From the NCBI GenBank assembly GCA_963736235.1, contig CAVTOR010000030.1, forward strand, positions 124,001 to 188,000: a DNA stretch of 64,000 bases, given 5' to 3'. Both the position numbers and the translations under genes were made by a program. This stretch comes from CAVORB01 sp963736235. Its GTDB lineage: Bacteria > Pseudomonadota > Gammaproteobacteria > Chromatiales > Chromatiaceae. Positions 28,133 through 37,229 of the stretch are shown in pieces. Each line of letters opens with the position of its first letter. The stretch's first letter is position 1. Under the pieces are notes generated by a model. The model made no database searches. It had not been told where the DNA came from and saw only the letters and a program-made list of their open reading frames with translations.

Positions 28133-29077
28133 ATGCTTTCACGTGTAGCCGAGAACATCTATTGGCTTTCCCGCGATCTCGAGCGCGCCGAGGACACGGC
28201 ACGCATCGTCATGGTCAACGCCAACCTGCTCCTGGACCTGCCCAGGGGCGTCGCCCCTGGCTGGCGGCCGCTGGTGGACATCACCGGGGCCAACGCCCTG
28301 TTCGATGAGCATTACCGGGACTATGGCGAGCGGCAGGTGGTGCGCTTCCTGCTCGGTGACGAGCGCCACGCGGGCTCGATTCTCCATGCCCTCGCGTCGG
28401 CGCGGGAGAACTGCCGCACCATCCGCGATATCGTGCCCCGGGAGGGCTGGGAGCAGATCAACGAGCTATACCTGTACGTGCGCGACGAGCTCCAGGTCGG
28501 CATGACCAAGCGCGGGCGCTACGACTATCTGCGGCACGTGATCCTCGGCACCCAGACCATTTTCGGACTCCTTGCCGGGACCATGCTCCATGACCAGGGC
28601 TTCGAGTTCCTGCGCATCGGCCGCAGCCTGGAACGGGCGGACATGACCACCCGCATCGTGGACGTGCGCTCGGCAAGCCTGCTGCCCGAGGACGCGGACG
28701 ACCCGCGCCCTTTCGGCACCGCCCAGTGGGTCAGCGTACTCAAGTCCCTGACGGCGTATCAGATGTATCGCCGCAGCGAGCAGGTGCGGGTCCAGCGCGG
28801 GCCGGTGTTGCGCTTCCTGTTCCAGAGCGCGGAGTTTCCGCGCGCGGTGCACCACTGCATCGAATCCGCGCGCATGTCTTTGGAGCGCCTGCCGCGCAAT
28901 GAGGCGGCGCTGCGGGTTGCGGGTCGGGTCAAGCGCACCCTGCTGGGGGCCGAGGTCGAACGTCTCGACCAAGTTGATCTTCACGAGTTCGTCGATGATC
29001 TGCAGCACGGCATCGGCGAGCTTCACGATGAGATTGCGCGGACCTGGTTTCCGCCCGAGCTGGAAGAGGCCGTCTAG
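28133..29077 (+). CDS. Alpha-E domain protein of the Anbu locus
   Basis: A 314-residue, all-helical protein with the family opening MLSRVAENIYWLSRDLERAED and later ARENCRTIRDIVPREGWEQI, FLRIGRSLERADMTTRIVD. It contains no catalytic motif that I can name. Alpha-E proteins sit beside the permuted ATP-grasp gene in most genomes and probably form a complex with it. The 2-bp spacing to the upstream stop implies co-translation. Confidence 0.87.
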   Translation: MLSRVAENIYWLSRDLERAEDTARIVMVNANLLLDLPRGVAPGWRPLVDITGANALFDEHYRDYGERQVVRFLLGDERHAGSILHALASARENCRTIRDIVPREGWEQINELYLYVRDELQVGMTKRGRYDYLRHVILGTQTIFGLLAGTMLHDQGFEFLRIGRSLERADMTTRIVDVRSASLLPEDADDPRPFGTAQWVSVLKSLTAYQMYRRSEQVRVQRGPVLRFLFQSAEFPRAVHHCIESARMSLERLPRNEAALRVAGRVKRTLLGAEVERLDQVDLHEFVDDLQHGIGELHDEIARTWFPPELEEAV

Positions 29078-29120
29078 CATTTCCCTGGAGCCCGTTTCGG
29101 TTCCCGGCAGGAGGGGAAGC

Positions 29121-29159
29121 ATGAGTGTTCGACATTCTGCGGCGCAGGTTTGGCGATGA
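29121..29159 (+). CDS. Possible 12-codon leader peptide
   Basis: A strong GGAGGGGAAGC site is followed by ATG and 12 codons (MSVRHSAAQVWR). The stop TGA overlaps the ATG of the NTF2-like gene (ATGA). It may couple translation into that gene, whose own site is weak, or it may mark an error in the start region. Confidence 0.3.
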   Translation: MSVRHSAAQVWR

Positions 29160-29530
29160 ACCGGACGGACCCGAGGGCGATCGTCGAATCCTATCTCGCT
29201 GCCATTGGCGCGCATGACTACGAGGGCGCACGCCGTCATCTTGCCGACACCGGCTTCCGCTACGATAGCCCGATATCCAGCTTCTCCGATCCGGACGATT
29301 TCATTCAACAGCTGTCGCTGAGCGCCGCGATCGTCCAACGCATCGAGCCGCTCAAGGCGTTCGTCGACGGGCGGGACGTGTGCCACTTCCTGCGCTTCAC
29401 CATCCAGCTGTCGGAAAAGGAATCGGTCAAGGTGGCGCACTGGGCCCGGGTCGTCGATGGGCGTATCCAGCAACTCGATGTCGTTTTCGACGCCCACGTC
29501 TATCGCAGGATGTTCGAGGCCCCGCCCTGA
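29156..29530 (+). CDS. NTF2-like / SnoaL-type small protein
   Basis: A 124-residue protein with the cone-shaped NTF2 pattern: an N-terminal helix pair (AIVESYLAAIGAHDYEGARRHL), a loop with FRYDSPISSF, a helix (FIQQLSLSAAI), then paired strands ending VVFDAHVYRRMF. Such proteins are ligand-binding or isomerase-like. No catalytic residues are evident. It lies behind the alpha-E gene on the same strand and may share its transcript. TTG at 29150 is another possible start. Confidence 0.65.
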   Translation: MNRTDPRAIVESYLAAIGAHDYEGARRHLADTGFRYDSPISSFSDPDDFIQQLSLSAAIVQRIEPLKAFVDGRDVCHFLRFTIQLSEKESVKVAHWARVVDGRIQQLDVVFDAHVYRRMFEAPP

Positions 29531-29641
29531 GACCAGGTGCGCCGACGGGGCGGGCGTCGGGGAAGGGCTCCGAAATGGATTATGCTTAGCGCAGGGACGC
29601 CGAGCCGTCCGGTCTTTTCCCGGGACGCAGGATTGACCCCG

Positions 29642-30181
29642 ATGAAAGCCGATGCAGTACAGCGCAATGCGGGTCCGAACGCCGTGCCGGCCGTGATGCA
29701 CACGCCGCGGCCAAGATTCTTCGAGTGGCGCGACTGTTGGACCCTGGAGGTGGGGTTCATGGACGACGACCACCGGTTCCTTGCTGAGTTGCTGAACCGC
29801 ATCGCGCGGGATTTCGGAGACTGGCCCGATCCGTCCGGGATTCCCGGCGTTGGGAAGTGGCGATCCACAAGCGATCTTCTTGGCGTGCTCGACGATCTCG
29901 GGCAGCACGTTCGCGGCCACTTCCAACGCGAGGAGGACGTGATGCGGACCCTCGACTACCCAGACTACCCCGCGCACAAGAGCGAGCACGACATCCTGCT
30001 CGCGGAGTATGCCGTCGTGGTGCGGGGGATTCGCGCCTCGGGGCGGAAGGCCCTAGACATCTCGACCCTGGAAACCATCAAGGATTGGCTCATGGGCCAT
30101 GTGCTGGAGGTCGACCGGCAACTCGCTGAATTTCTCAAGAACGCCCCCGAGCAGGAGTCCGGTACCTCCCCGAACGCGTGA
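29642..30181 (+). CDS. Bacteriohemerythrin
   Basis: A 179-residue non-heme diiron protein. Iron ligands can be assigned to His in VGFMDDDHRFL, the HVRGHFQREEDVM helix (His and Glu), HKSEHD, and HVLEVDRQL near the end, the series expected of a hemerythrin domain. The first 25 residues are extra and polar. Bacterial hemerythrins carry or sense oxygen. No sensor domain is fused, so an oxygen storage or delivery role is inferred. Confidence 0.87.
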   Translation: MKADAVQRNAGPNAVPAVMHTPRPRFFEWRDCWTLEVGFMDDDHRFLAELLNRIARDFGDWPDPSGIPGVGKWRSTSDLLGVLDDLGQHVRGHFQREEDVMRTLDYPDYPAHKSEHDILLAEYAVVVRGIRASGRKALDISTLETIKDWLMGHVLEVDRQLAEFLKNAPEQESGTSPNA

Positions 30182-30380
30182 CCCGCCGGTTCGACCCGGC
30201 CTGTTCCCATTCGAAACGGCCCGCGCCGTGCGCCGCCTCCCTCTATCTCGAGCGCGCCGGCGGCGCGCGGGAAAAGAGCCGGTCCCCCTTGGCCGCAAGG
30301 ATCGAGTCCCCACTTGTCCGAAGGGCGACTTGAACCTTTCAAGACGCACTTTTTTGCCAAAAGACGGGGTGGTGAGTTAC

Positions 30381-31210
30381 ATGCGAACCGTCGTGCTGCT
30401 CGATAACGGCTCGTCACGGGCCGAGTCCACCCTGAGCCTGCGGCGCCTGGCGTCGGCCCTGGCCGAGCGGGTCGGGGAGCAGGTGCATCCCGTGTCCCTG
30501 CTGCATGCGTCCCGTGTCCCGGCTGGAGATCTCGGCGGCCGGCCGGCCGATACCTTGGAGTCCTTTCTGCGCCGCCGGGTCGCCGCGGGCGCGCGGGACT
30601 TCCTGATCCTGCCGCTGTTCTTCGGGCGCAGCGGCGCCCTCACCGGCTTTATCCCCGACAAGGCCGAGGCCGTCCGCCGTGATTCCGGTCCGTTCGCCCT
30701 GCGTCTGGCCGATGTCCTCTGTCCGCTGCCGGAGGGCGAGCCGCGTCTCGGGCGCATCCTGGCGGACAACGTTCGGCGCATCGCGCGCGACCGGGGGCTC
30801 GATCCCCGACGGGTTGTGCTGGTCGATCATGGCTCGCCGTTGCCGGAGGTCAACCAGGTGCGCCGCGTCCTCGCGGGGCATTTGCGGCAAGACCTCGGAG
30901 GCGGGACGGTTCTTTCGAGGCGGTGATGGAGCGGCGCGTCGGCAGTGAGTACGACTTCAACGGGGAACTGCTCGCCGACGCATTGCGCCGGCTCGCGCTG
31001 GCCGACCGTGACGGGTCGGTGATCCTGTCCATGCTGTTCCTCTCGCCGGGCCGGCACGCCGGGGCCGGCGGCGACATCGAGGAGATTCGCGCCCGGGTCG
31101 AGGCGGAGTTCCCTGGCTTCCATGTCGTTCCGGCCCCCCTGGTCGGCGCGCATCCCGGCCTGGTCGACATCCTCGAGAGCCGCTACCGGCAGGCCGTCCA
31201 AGCGGCCTGA
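30381..31210 (+). CDS. CbiX/SirB-like chelatase family protein (one frameshift)
   Basis: The joined frame gives about 276 residues in two similar halves, as in the long form of CbiX/SirB, which inserts cobalt or iron in sirohydrochlorin. The first half starts MRTVVLLDNGSSRAES and contains LILPLFFGRSGALT. The second has VLVDHGSPLPEVNQVRRVL, with the HGS metal-site motif, and ends PLVGAHPGLVDILESRY. A missing base near 30915 separates the halves; as written the first stop overlaps an ATG (TGATG), so two coupled genes cannot be excluded. The first half has NGSS instead of HGSR, so one site may be inactive. Confidence 0.7.
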
Positions 31211-31291
31211 GCGGTCATACACTCGGCGTTGTCGCTAACGGTAGCCTTCGGGTCTCGATGCGAGGGTCGATAGGAATTCGGGCGCCCGCGG

Positions 31292-31483
31292 TCACTCGTT
31301 CTCGCGCACGGCCGTGAGCCCCTCCAGCTCTCCGGTGACCGGATCGCAGTTCATGCGGACCAGGATCGGGGAGCAGCACACCATGCAGTCCTCGACGAAG
31401 GTCTGGCTTCCGGCGGAGCAATCCAGGGTGATTTCCGTCGGGCTGCCGCACCAGGGGCAGTCGATGCTTACCGTGTCGTACAT
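31292..31483 (-). CDS. CPXCG motif cysteine-rich protein
   Basis: A 63-residue protein with DCPWCGSP near the N-terminus and DCMVCCSP in the middle, the two metal-binding knuckles of the CPXCG family. The rest fits its strand pattern. The start at 31483 gives the family length; the site upstream is weak. It lies 37 bp downstream of arsM on the same strand. Confidence 0.8.
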   Translation of the reverse strand: MYDTVSIDCPWCGSPTEITLDCSAGSQTFVEDCMVCCSPILVRMNCDPVTGELEGLTAVRENE

Positions 31484-31520
31484 GGCTTGGGGGCTTCGCG
31501 GGTCTCTCGGGCCTATTCGC

Positions 31521-32357
31521 TCAGGGCTTGAAGGCCTCGATCGCGGCGGAGACCACATAGTCCTCCACGCCGCGCCCGGGGGCCCAATCTCGGATGAACT
31601 CGCGTGACTCGTCCTTCGGCCGGATCGAGATGCGGGTGAAGCCCGCGGCCTCCAGCATCGCCTCCAGTTCCTCGATCATCACGGCGCCGGCCATGCAACC
31701 GGAGTGCAGCCTCGGGTCGGCTTTCATATCCGACGGCATCTCGGCGGTCGCGACCACGTCCGAGATCGCAAGGCGTCCCCCGTTCCTGAGCACGCGGTAG
31801 GCCTCGCGGAAGACCTGGGACTTGTCCGGCGACAGGTTGATGACGCAGTTGGAGATGATGACGTCCGCGACGCCATCCGCCACCGGCAGGTGCTCGATCT
31901 CGCCGAGCCTGAACTCCACGTTGCCGAAGCCCGCCTGACCGGCGTTGCGCCGTGCCTTGCTGACCATGTCCGGGGTCATGTCGACGCCGATGACCCGTCC
32001 CGTCTCCCCGACTTCACGCGCCGCGAGGAAGCAGTCAAACCCGCCGCCCGCTCCCAGATCGACGACCAGCTCTCCCTCGCGCAGCGAGGCGATTGCCCTC
32101 GGGTTTCCGCAGCCCAGCCCCATGTCCGCGCCCGCGGGTACCGTGCCCAGGTCGTCCTCGCTGTAGCCCAGCCGCAGGGAAACCAGGGTGTTGATCTGCA
32201 CCTCCTCGGAGACACCGCAGCAGCTGATGGCCTCGCCGCAGGCCGAGCCGGCGTCGGCGGCCAGGGCCACGCGGCGATAGTCCTCCCGGACCTGCTGCCG
32301 GATCTCGTCCGAACGCTGCGAGGCGGCAACGGGGGTCTTGTCATTGGCGTCGGTCAT
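31521..32357 (-). CDS. arsM: Arsenite methyltransferase
   Basis: A 278-residue SAM-dependent methyltransferase that converts arsenite to methylated, volatile products. The SAM site is VVDLGAGGGFDCFLAAREVG. Cysteines expected for arsenite binding occur as SCCGVSEE near the N-terminus, CGNP, SNCVINLSPDK and SGCMAG. A GGAAGA site precedes the ATG. No arsR, arsB or arsC is nearby, so detoxification genes may lie elsewhere. The neighbouring CPXCG gene is downstream. Confidence 0.9.
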   Translation of the reverse strand: MTDANDKTPVAASQRSDEIRQQVREDYRRVALAADAGSACGEAISCCGVSEEVQINTLVSLRLGYSEDDLGTVPAGADMGLGCGNPRAIASLREGELVVDLGAGGGFDCFLAAREVGETGRVIGVDMTPDMVSKARRNAGQAGFGNVEFRLGEIEHLPVADGVADVIISNCVINLSPDKSQVFREAYRVLRNGGRLAISDVVATAEMPSDMKADPRLHSGCMAGAVMIEELEAMLEAAGFTRISIRPKDESREFIRDWAPGRGVEDYVVSAAIEAFKP

Positions 32358-32543
32358 TGGATTTTCTTCCGATGGGTTTACGTGATCGTGGGTGTTTGGC
32401 GCCGCCGCCCCGGCGCGCTCGCGGGGCGAGAAGGTCCGGTGGCGGAGCACTTTGAAACATTTGGGTTACATCTTCAATGTTGCAACCCGATACATAAGTG
32501 TTTACTAATATATTTAACATTCTGAATAACATTTTCCGGAGAG
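32358..32543. promoter_or_regulatory. AT-rich divergent promoter region between arsM and the exported repeat protein
   Basis: The stretch 32455-32540 is far richer in A and T than its surroundings and lies between two divergent genes. It contains TATATTTAACATT and a nearby CAATGTTGCAACC. Promoters for both directions are probable by position; I could not assign exact -10 and -35 boxes. Confidence 0.4.
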
Positions 32544-32915
32544 ATGTCCATGTTCAAATCCGTTCTTTTTACCGGAATCGTCGGGGCCTTCCTATTGTCG
32601 GGCGTCGCCCGATCCGCCGAAATGGCGGGCCCCACCAGCCTTGATCTGGAGCCGGCGATCAACGGCGCCGTCTCCGCCACCGGCTTGTTTCCTTCCCAGG
32701 CCATGGAAGAAGAGTTCACGTCCTACATGCGTTGGGTAAAGGCTCAGGGCATGAGCCCGTTGGTGGCTTTCGAGTCCACGATCGACGGGGATGCATCCGT
32801 CACCGATTTCTTGCCATCGCAGGATATGGCGGACCAGTTCTCGGCTTACCTGCGCTGGGTGGACGACGAGGGGCTGAGCCCCTTCTACGCCTTCATGGCG
32901 AGCGACCTCGACTGA
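32544..32915 (+). CDS. Small exported protein with two similar repeats
   Basis: A 123-residue protein with a signal peptide (about 1-25, ending ARSAE). The mature part is two copies of about 35 residues: GLFPSQAMEEEFTSYMRWV...GMSPLVAFEST and DFLPSQDMADQFSAYLRWV...GLSPFYAFMAS. The copies share LPSQ, aromatic and SPxxAF positions. I recognise no family. CCGGAGAG upstream is a good ribosome binding site. Confidence 0.65.
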   Translation: MSMFKSVLFTGIVGAFLLSGVARSAEMAGPTSLDLEPAINGAVSATGLFPSQAMEEEFTSYMRWVKAQGMSPLVAFESTIDGDASVTDFLPSQDMADQFSAYLRWVDDEGLSPFYAFMASDLD

Positions 32916-33100
32916 TCTTGCACCCGTGTGCGGCGAGGGTGGCCTCGACCGCGGGGCCTCTTGCCCGGGGTTGTTCGGATCGCGCGCTAGACATCGTCCG
33001 GCTGCAGGAGTAAGGATCGCTCCTGAGGCTCGCGGTCTCGTCGCAGGAACCGACGGTATCGCGGCTGATTGGTGACCTATCGCCACGCGGCCGACAGATC

Positions 33101-33910
33101 ATGAACGTCGTTTTCCTCAGTACCTGTGACTCGGACCTGCTGCCGCTCATCTTGGAAGTGGAGCGCCGGGTTGGTTTGTCGCGACTGATTGAGATCTCCT
33201 ATCCGCAGCCGCCTTCCGATGCGGAAGCCTTGCCCAAGCCGATCTGGCATCCTCGGCGCTATCTCAAGAAAGCCAGGTCCTACCTTTCAAACTGGCTAAA
33301 CGGCGCGGATCGCCAGTTGATGAGAGATGCCTTTCCGGAACCGGAAATGCAGCCTCTGACAGAGAAGACCCTGCAGTTGCGCTACGACCAGGTCAATGCG
33401 CCAGTGGGGATTGCGCTGCTCAGGGAGTGCGAACCGGATCTGTTGCTGACGGCCGGCGCCCCGCTCCTCCGACCCGAGGTTTTCAGCATCCCCACACGCG
33501 GCGCGGTGAACATTCATTTCGGGTGTGCGCCCGACTACCGCGGGCTCAACACGACCTTCTGGCCGCTCTACTACCGTGACTTCCACAAGGTCGGCATCAC
33601 GATCCACTACCTGGACGCGAAGCTGGACCACGGCGCGATACTCGCGAGGGGATTCCCCGCCATGGAGCCGGGCGACGGGCCAATGAACCTGTACATCAAG
33701 AGTGTCAGGCTTGCCGCCAGTATGCTGCCAGATGTGGTTTCGGCCTTCGCGAACGGTTCCCCACCGGTCGGGAAACGACCTGAAGGCGAGGGGCGGCTGT
33801 TCCGGGGCAGGGATCGCCGCAGGTGGCATACCTTGTGGTACCGATGCCGCCGCCGGTGCCTGGGGGAAAAGCTGCCGGAGTTGCCCGAGCGCAGGGAGTT
33901 CTATTTTTGA
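33101..33910 (+). CDS. Formyltransferase-fold protein
   Basis: A 269-residue protein whose middle (about 115-215) has the formyltransferase active-site series: PDLLLTAGAPLL, AVNIHFGCAPDYRGLNTTFW with the Asn and His, and VGITIHYLDAKLDHGAIL with the Asp. The three residues match those of methionyl-tRNA and GAR formyltransferases. The N-terminus is shortened and basic, and there is no anticodon-binding domain. The substrate is unknown; sugar or amino-acid formylation is possible. It is not near fmt partners such as def. Confidence 0.72.
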   Translation: MNVVFLSTCDSDLLPLILEVERRVGLSRLIEISYPQPPSDAEALPKPIWHPRRYLKKARSYLSNWLNGADRQLMRDAFPEPEMQPLTEKTLQLRYDQVNAPVGIALLRECEPDLLLTAGAPLLRPEVFSIPTRGAVNIHFGCAPDYRGLNTTFWPLYYRDFHKVGITIHYLDAKLDHGAILARGFPAMEPGDGPMNLYIKSVRLAASMLPDVVSAFANGSPPVGKRPEGEGRLFRGRDRRRWHTLWYRCRRRCLGEKLPELPERREFYF

Positions 33911-34438
33911 TTCTGCCCACTGCGCGCGTTACCACGAGCCGAGCAGGCGTCGATCAAGCGGACCTCTTCGCGATCCGCATCCGGCACTGACGCATCCATG
34001 TTCCAGGATGCACCGGCACCTGATCGTCGTTTCCGCCGCACATCGAGCGGCGATCCGTTCGTTGCATTCGCAGGCGATGCTGCTTAAGGACGCGGGTGCC
34101 GCCATTGTTTGCTATTGAAGTGTCGGACAAAATACTCAACTAGCTCACGCTGAAAAACGGCTGATGGCGCTGCGCTGCTCCTCACGCTATTCTGTGCAGG
34201 GGAACGGACACCTTTATCTGGTTGCGCCAGAATTCCGAAAAAACAGCAATTCGGCCTCACCTCTTGTGTGTCTGTTCGGCCGAGTCTGAAGTCGGCAGAG
34301 TAAGAAAGAGAGCTTAAGCGCCGCACAACTAGGACGAAGCCCACTGTAGGGCTTCGCGCTGGAAATCAGACACTGAGCGGATGCAGCTACTCCGAATCTA
34401 ACAATACAAGCTACCGATACGACGAGAGGACAGTTGTG
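33911..34438. other. Gene-free, lower-GC stretch
   Basis: About 530 bp without a convincing gene. Base composition drops from about 34080 onward, with AATTCCGAAAAAACAGC and AAGAAAGAGAGCTT. A short frame ending LHSQAMLLKDAGAAIVCY has no coding character I trust. The region probably holds the promoter of the exported protein at 34.4 kb and may carry remnants of transferred DNA. Confidence 0.35.
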
Positions 34439-35560
34439 ATGAATAAGCAGACAATAACCTGGGTCCATCGCGCTTGTGCGGCCGGCATGTTGGCCGTCTT
34501 GACGTTTGGGGCTGTGGCGGGGGAGTCGACGGCGACTGGCGGCGATGCTGGGCTCTCACTCCATGAGCAGGATTTGATGAACGTAACGTCTAATCGCGAG
34601 GCCGTCGTTCTGGGAATCGTGGAGTCTTGGCGAGAGACCATGGACGCTCTCGATTGGGCCCAGGGTTGGGAGGAAGAACTCACCGCCGCTCTGAACTCGG
34701 CGCCGCCGGAAAAGGTCCTTGCCGCGATGCAGGCGCAAAGCTACGAAGAGGTGGCGGGAGCCCTGTCAGGGCGCTTGACCGGGCCGGATACCGTCTCGCT
34801 AGAGCCAGGTGAGAGCGTGCCACTCACACTCGGAAGCACGGATGGCGACTTGGTGTTCACGCCACTCACTCCCTGCCGCATTATCGATACGCGCCTTGCC
34901 ACCGGAGGGTTCGCGGGTCGAATCGGCCCCGATGCGGGGAAACAGTTCCAGGTCAACCTGGCGGACTTTTCCGCCCAAGGTGGTTTCGCTGGGAGCTGTG
35001 GAATTCCGACCTCTCTCGAGGTCTCCGCGGTTGCCATCAATATCACCTCCACCGACCAGACCGGAAACGGCAACCTGCGTGTGATTCAAACGGGTGGAGG
35101 TATTCCTGACGTGTCTCTCCTCAACTATCAGGCTGGCGTCAACCTCGCGAATGCCGCGGTGGTTAGGTCGTCAACGTTCGTGGGAGACGATATTTTTGTC
35201 TATTCAGGAGTTTCTGCCACGCAGGTCGTAGTGGACCTCCTGGGCTTTTTCTCTGCGCCGGAACAAACGCTGCCGGACCAGTACGTAACAAGTAGCGGGG
35301 TAGTCTCGATTGGCACGGGCACTCAGACCACCTACAGCCCACCGTGCCCGGCGGGGTACCGGCTCGCGGGTAACGCCTCTGTCATCAGTACATGGACTGC
35401 GGATGTTACCTTCATAGGAGCCCGCCCCTCGGACGGTGGTATTGGTGACATCTCGGGTGCCGACGTCGCCGATCGTTCGGTATGTCAGTACCGAAACGAC
35501 TCCGGCGGCAATGTGAACGTGGCTTGTTACGCGACCTGTTTGCGAATACCTGGCCGCTAG
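34439..35560 (+). CDS. Exported beta-rich protein with a DTR-type repeat domain
   Basis: A 373-residue protein. Signal peptide about 1-28 (ending VAGE), a helical region to about residue 125, then a domain beginning FTPLTPCRIIDTRLATGG and including AVAINITSTDQTGNGNLRV, SLLNYQAGVNLANAAVV and VDLLGFF, a pattern found in large surface-exposed bacterial proteins. The C-terminus has CPAGYRLAGNAS and four cysteines that may pair. Codon use is less GC-biased than in the neighbours, suggesting acquisition. GAGAGGA (34424-34430) sets the ATG at 34439. Surface or extracellular location is inferred. Confidence 0.7.
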   Translation: MNKQTITWVHRACAAGMLAVLTFGAVAGESTATGGDAGLSLHEQDLMNVTSNREAVVLGIVESWRETMDALDWAQGWEEELTAALNSAPPEKVLAAMQAQSYEEVAGALSGRLTGPDTVSLEPGESVPLTLGSTDGDLVFTPLTPCRIIDTRLATGGFAGRIGPDAGKQFQVNLADFSAQGGFAGSCGIPTSLEVSAVAINITSTDQTGNGNLRVIQTGGGIPDVSLLNYQAGVNLANAAVVRSSTFVGDDIFVYSGVSATQVVVDLLGFFSAPEQTLPDQYVTSSGVVSIGTGTQTTYSPPCPAGYRLAGNASVISTWTADVTFIGARPSDGGIGDISGADVADRSVCQYRNDSGGNVNVACYATCLRIPGR

Positions 35561-35666
35561 TCAGTCAAACAACGAGGGCCGGGGGAAGAGCATTTCCCGG
35601 CCACAACCTGGCGGCACGAGCGGTAACAGGCCCCCAGCCTCGCGTCGTCGCTCCGACCCGCGGCAA

Positions 35667-37064
35667 GTGCTTGCCTACCTCGCCCGCTACCGGGGGCTGG
35701 TCGACGATTGGCCCGCGTTCGCGCAGGCCATGGGCAGGCCGCTCTCGCCCTGCATCTGGGCGAATCAGACGCGGATCGATGCGGGCGGGCTCGCGGAGCT
35801 GCTGGCGGGAGAGGGTGTCGAGACCAGCGCGCTCCCCGGATTGCCGGGTTCCCTGGTGCTGCCGGAGGGCTACCGCGGCGGTCAGCACTGGTGGTATCGC
35901 GCCGGTTTGTCCCATGCGCAGGAGGCCGTCTCCCAGGTGCCCGCGACTCTGATGGGCCTCGCTCCCGGCCAGCGCGTGCTGGACATGTGCGCCGCACCCG
36001 GCGGCAAGACCGCGCAGATCGCCTTTGCGATGCGCAATCGTGGCACCCTGATCGCGAACGATTTCTCCACCGACCGTATCAGCGCGCTGCAGGGCAACCT
36101 GGACCGGCTGGGCGTCGTCAATGTCTCCACCACCTGTCAGGACGCCGGCAACTGGCCCGCCGAAGCCGGGCAGTTCGACCGCGTGCTGCTCGATGCCCCC
36201 TGCTCCAGCGAGGGAACCCTGCGGCGCAATCCGGACCTGGTGGCGAGGCTCGGACCAGACCTGTCCAATCGTCTCGCTGCCCGGCAGCGCGCCATGCTGC
36301 GCAAGGCGGTCCAGGTTTGCCGCGCCGGCGGGCGGGTCGTCTATTCTACCTGCACCCTGGCCCCGGAGGAGAACGAGCTGGTGGTTCGCGACATCCTGCG
36401 CGAATGCGACGGGCGGGTGCGTCTCCTGCGGGCGGAGGTTCGAGGTTTTCGCACCGGCCCGGGTGTCACCCGCTGGGCAGGCGAGGATCTGGGGTCCGAG
36501 CTGGAGGGCTGCATCCGATTCTGGCCTCACCACAACGACACCGGCGGCTTCTTCATCGCGGTGCTGGAGAAGGTTGCGGACAGCACGGTAGCCCTGGAGG
36601 CCGAATCGGCCGTGCTGACTGCCGAGCCGGATTCGGGCTGGATCGAGGGCCTGAGCGAGCGTTATGGTCTGCCAGATCAGCTATGGGAGCGCTTTGCCAT
36701 CCACCGCCAGACCCGCCGCGGGCTCCATCTCACCGCGGCCGACCATGCGCCGCCACGGGTGCCGGCAGTCGAGGCCAAGGGCCTGTTCGTGCTGCGCACC
36801 AATATCCTCCGGCCTAAGCTCAGCACGGCCGGGGCCATGTTCCTCGGGCCTTATGCCACCCGCGGTCGGCTCGAGCTGACCGTTGAGCAGCGCGAAGCCT
36901 ACCTCCGACGCCAGGACGTCCAGCCCGCTCGCGGCCAGACCGATGGGCTCCGTTGGGGACAGGTCATCGTTACATACAGGGGCTACCCGCTGGGCATCGC
37001 CCTATGCCATCGATCGGGGATCCTGGAGAGCCTGTTTCCGAGTCGCTGGAGCGGGTGTTGCTGA
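35667..37064 (+). CDS. rsmF: RNA cytosine-C5 methyltransferase (RsmB/RsmF/NSUN family)
   Basis: A 465-residue SAM-dependent enzyme. Motifs are VLDMCAAPGGKTAQIAFAM (SAM site), DAPCSSEGTLRRNP (catalytic Cys in motif IV) and YSTCTLAPEENELVV (motif VI). The C-terminal region has a PUA-like part with RLELTVEQREAYLRRQ and LGIALCHRSG. The closest described members modify 16S rRNA (RsmF); the symbol is a best guess. The start is a GTG, since no in-frame ATG lies upstream; the N-terminus could be a few residues longer. Confidence 0.85.
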   Translation: MLAYLARYRGLVDDWPAFAQAMGRPLSPCIWANQTRIDAGGLAELLAGEGVETSALPGLPGSLVLPEGYRGGQHWWYRAGLSHAQEAVSQVPATLMGLAPGQRVLDMCAAPGGKTAQIAFAMRNRGTLIANDFSTDRISALQGNLDRLGVVNVSTTCQDAGNWPAEAGQFDRVLLDAPCSSEGTLRRNPDLVARLGPDLSNRLAARQRAMLRKAVQVCRAGGRVVYSTCTLAPEENELVVRDILRECDGRVRLLRAEVRGFRTGPGVTRWAGEDLGSELEGCIRFWPHHNDTGGFFIAVLEKVADSTVALEAESAVLTAEPDSGWIEGLSERYGLPDQLWERFAIHRQTRRGLHLTAADHAPPRVPAVEAKGLFVLRTNILRPKLSTAGAMFLGPYATRGRLELTVEQREAYLRRQDVQPARGQTDGLRWGQVIVTYRGYPLGIALCHRSGILESLFPSRWSGCC

Positions 37065-37101
37065 GACGCTGATGATTGGCCATCCTGGCCAAAATCAGCT
37101 C

Positions 37102-37131
37102 GCCACCCAAGAAGCGTGGTTCTTGGGTGGC
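37102..37131. terminator. Perfect 12-bp stem-loop between convergent genes
   Basis: GCCACCCAAGAA (37102-37113) pairs exactly with 37120-37131 around a six-base loop. It lies between the rsmF stop and the stop of the penicillin-acylase gene. A TTTTC follows at short distance on the forward strand. A second, smaller hairpin (TTGGCC/GGCCAA) is just upstream. Confidence 0.6.
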
Positions 37132-37229
37132 TACATTTTCAGACGCTTACGCGCTCGAAAATGGCGTCCCATCCCTGTGCCGCGGGACGCTCTGAAGAAG
37201 GCCAGCGCGTCGCTAACGCCAGCCGAGGA

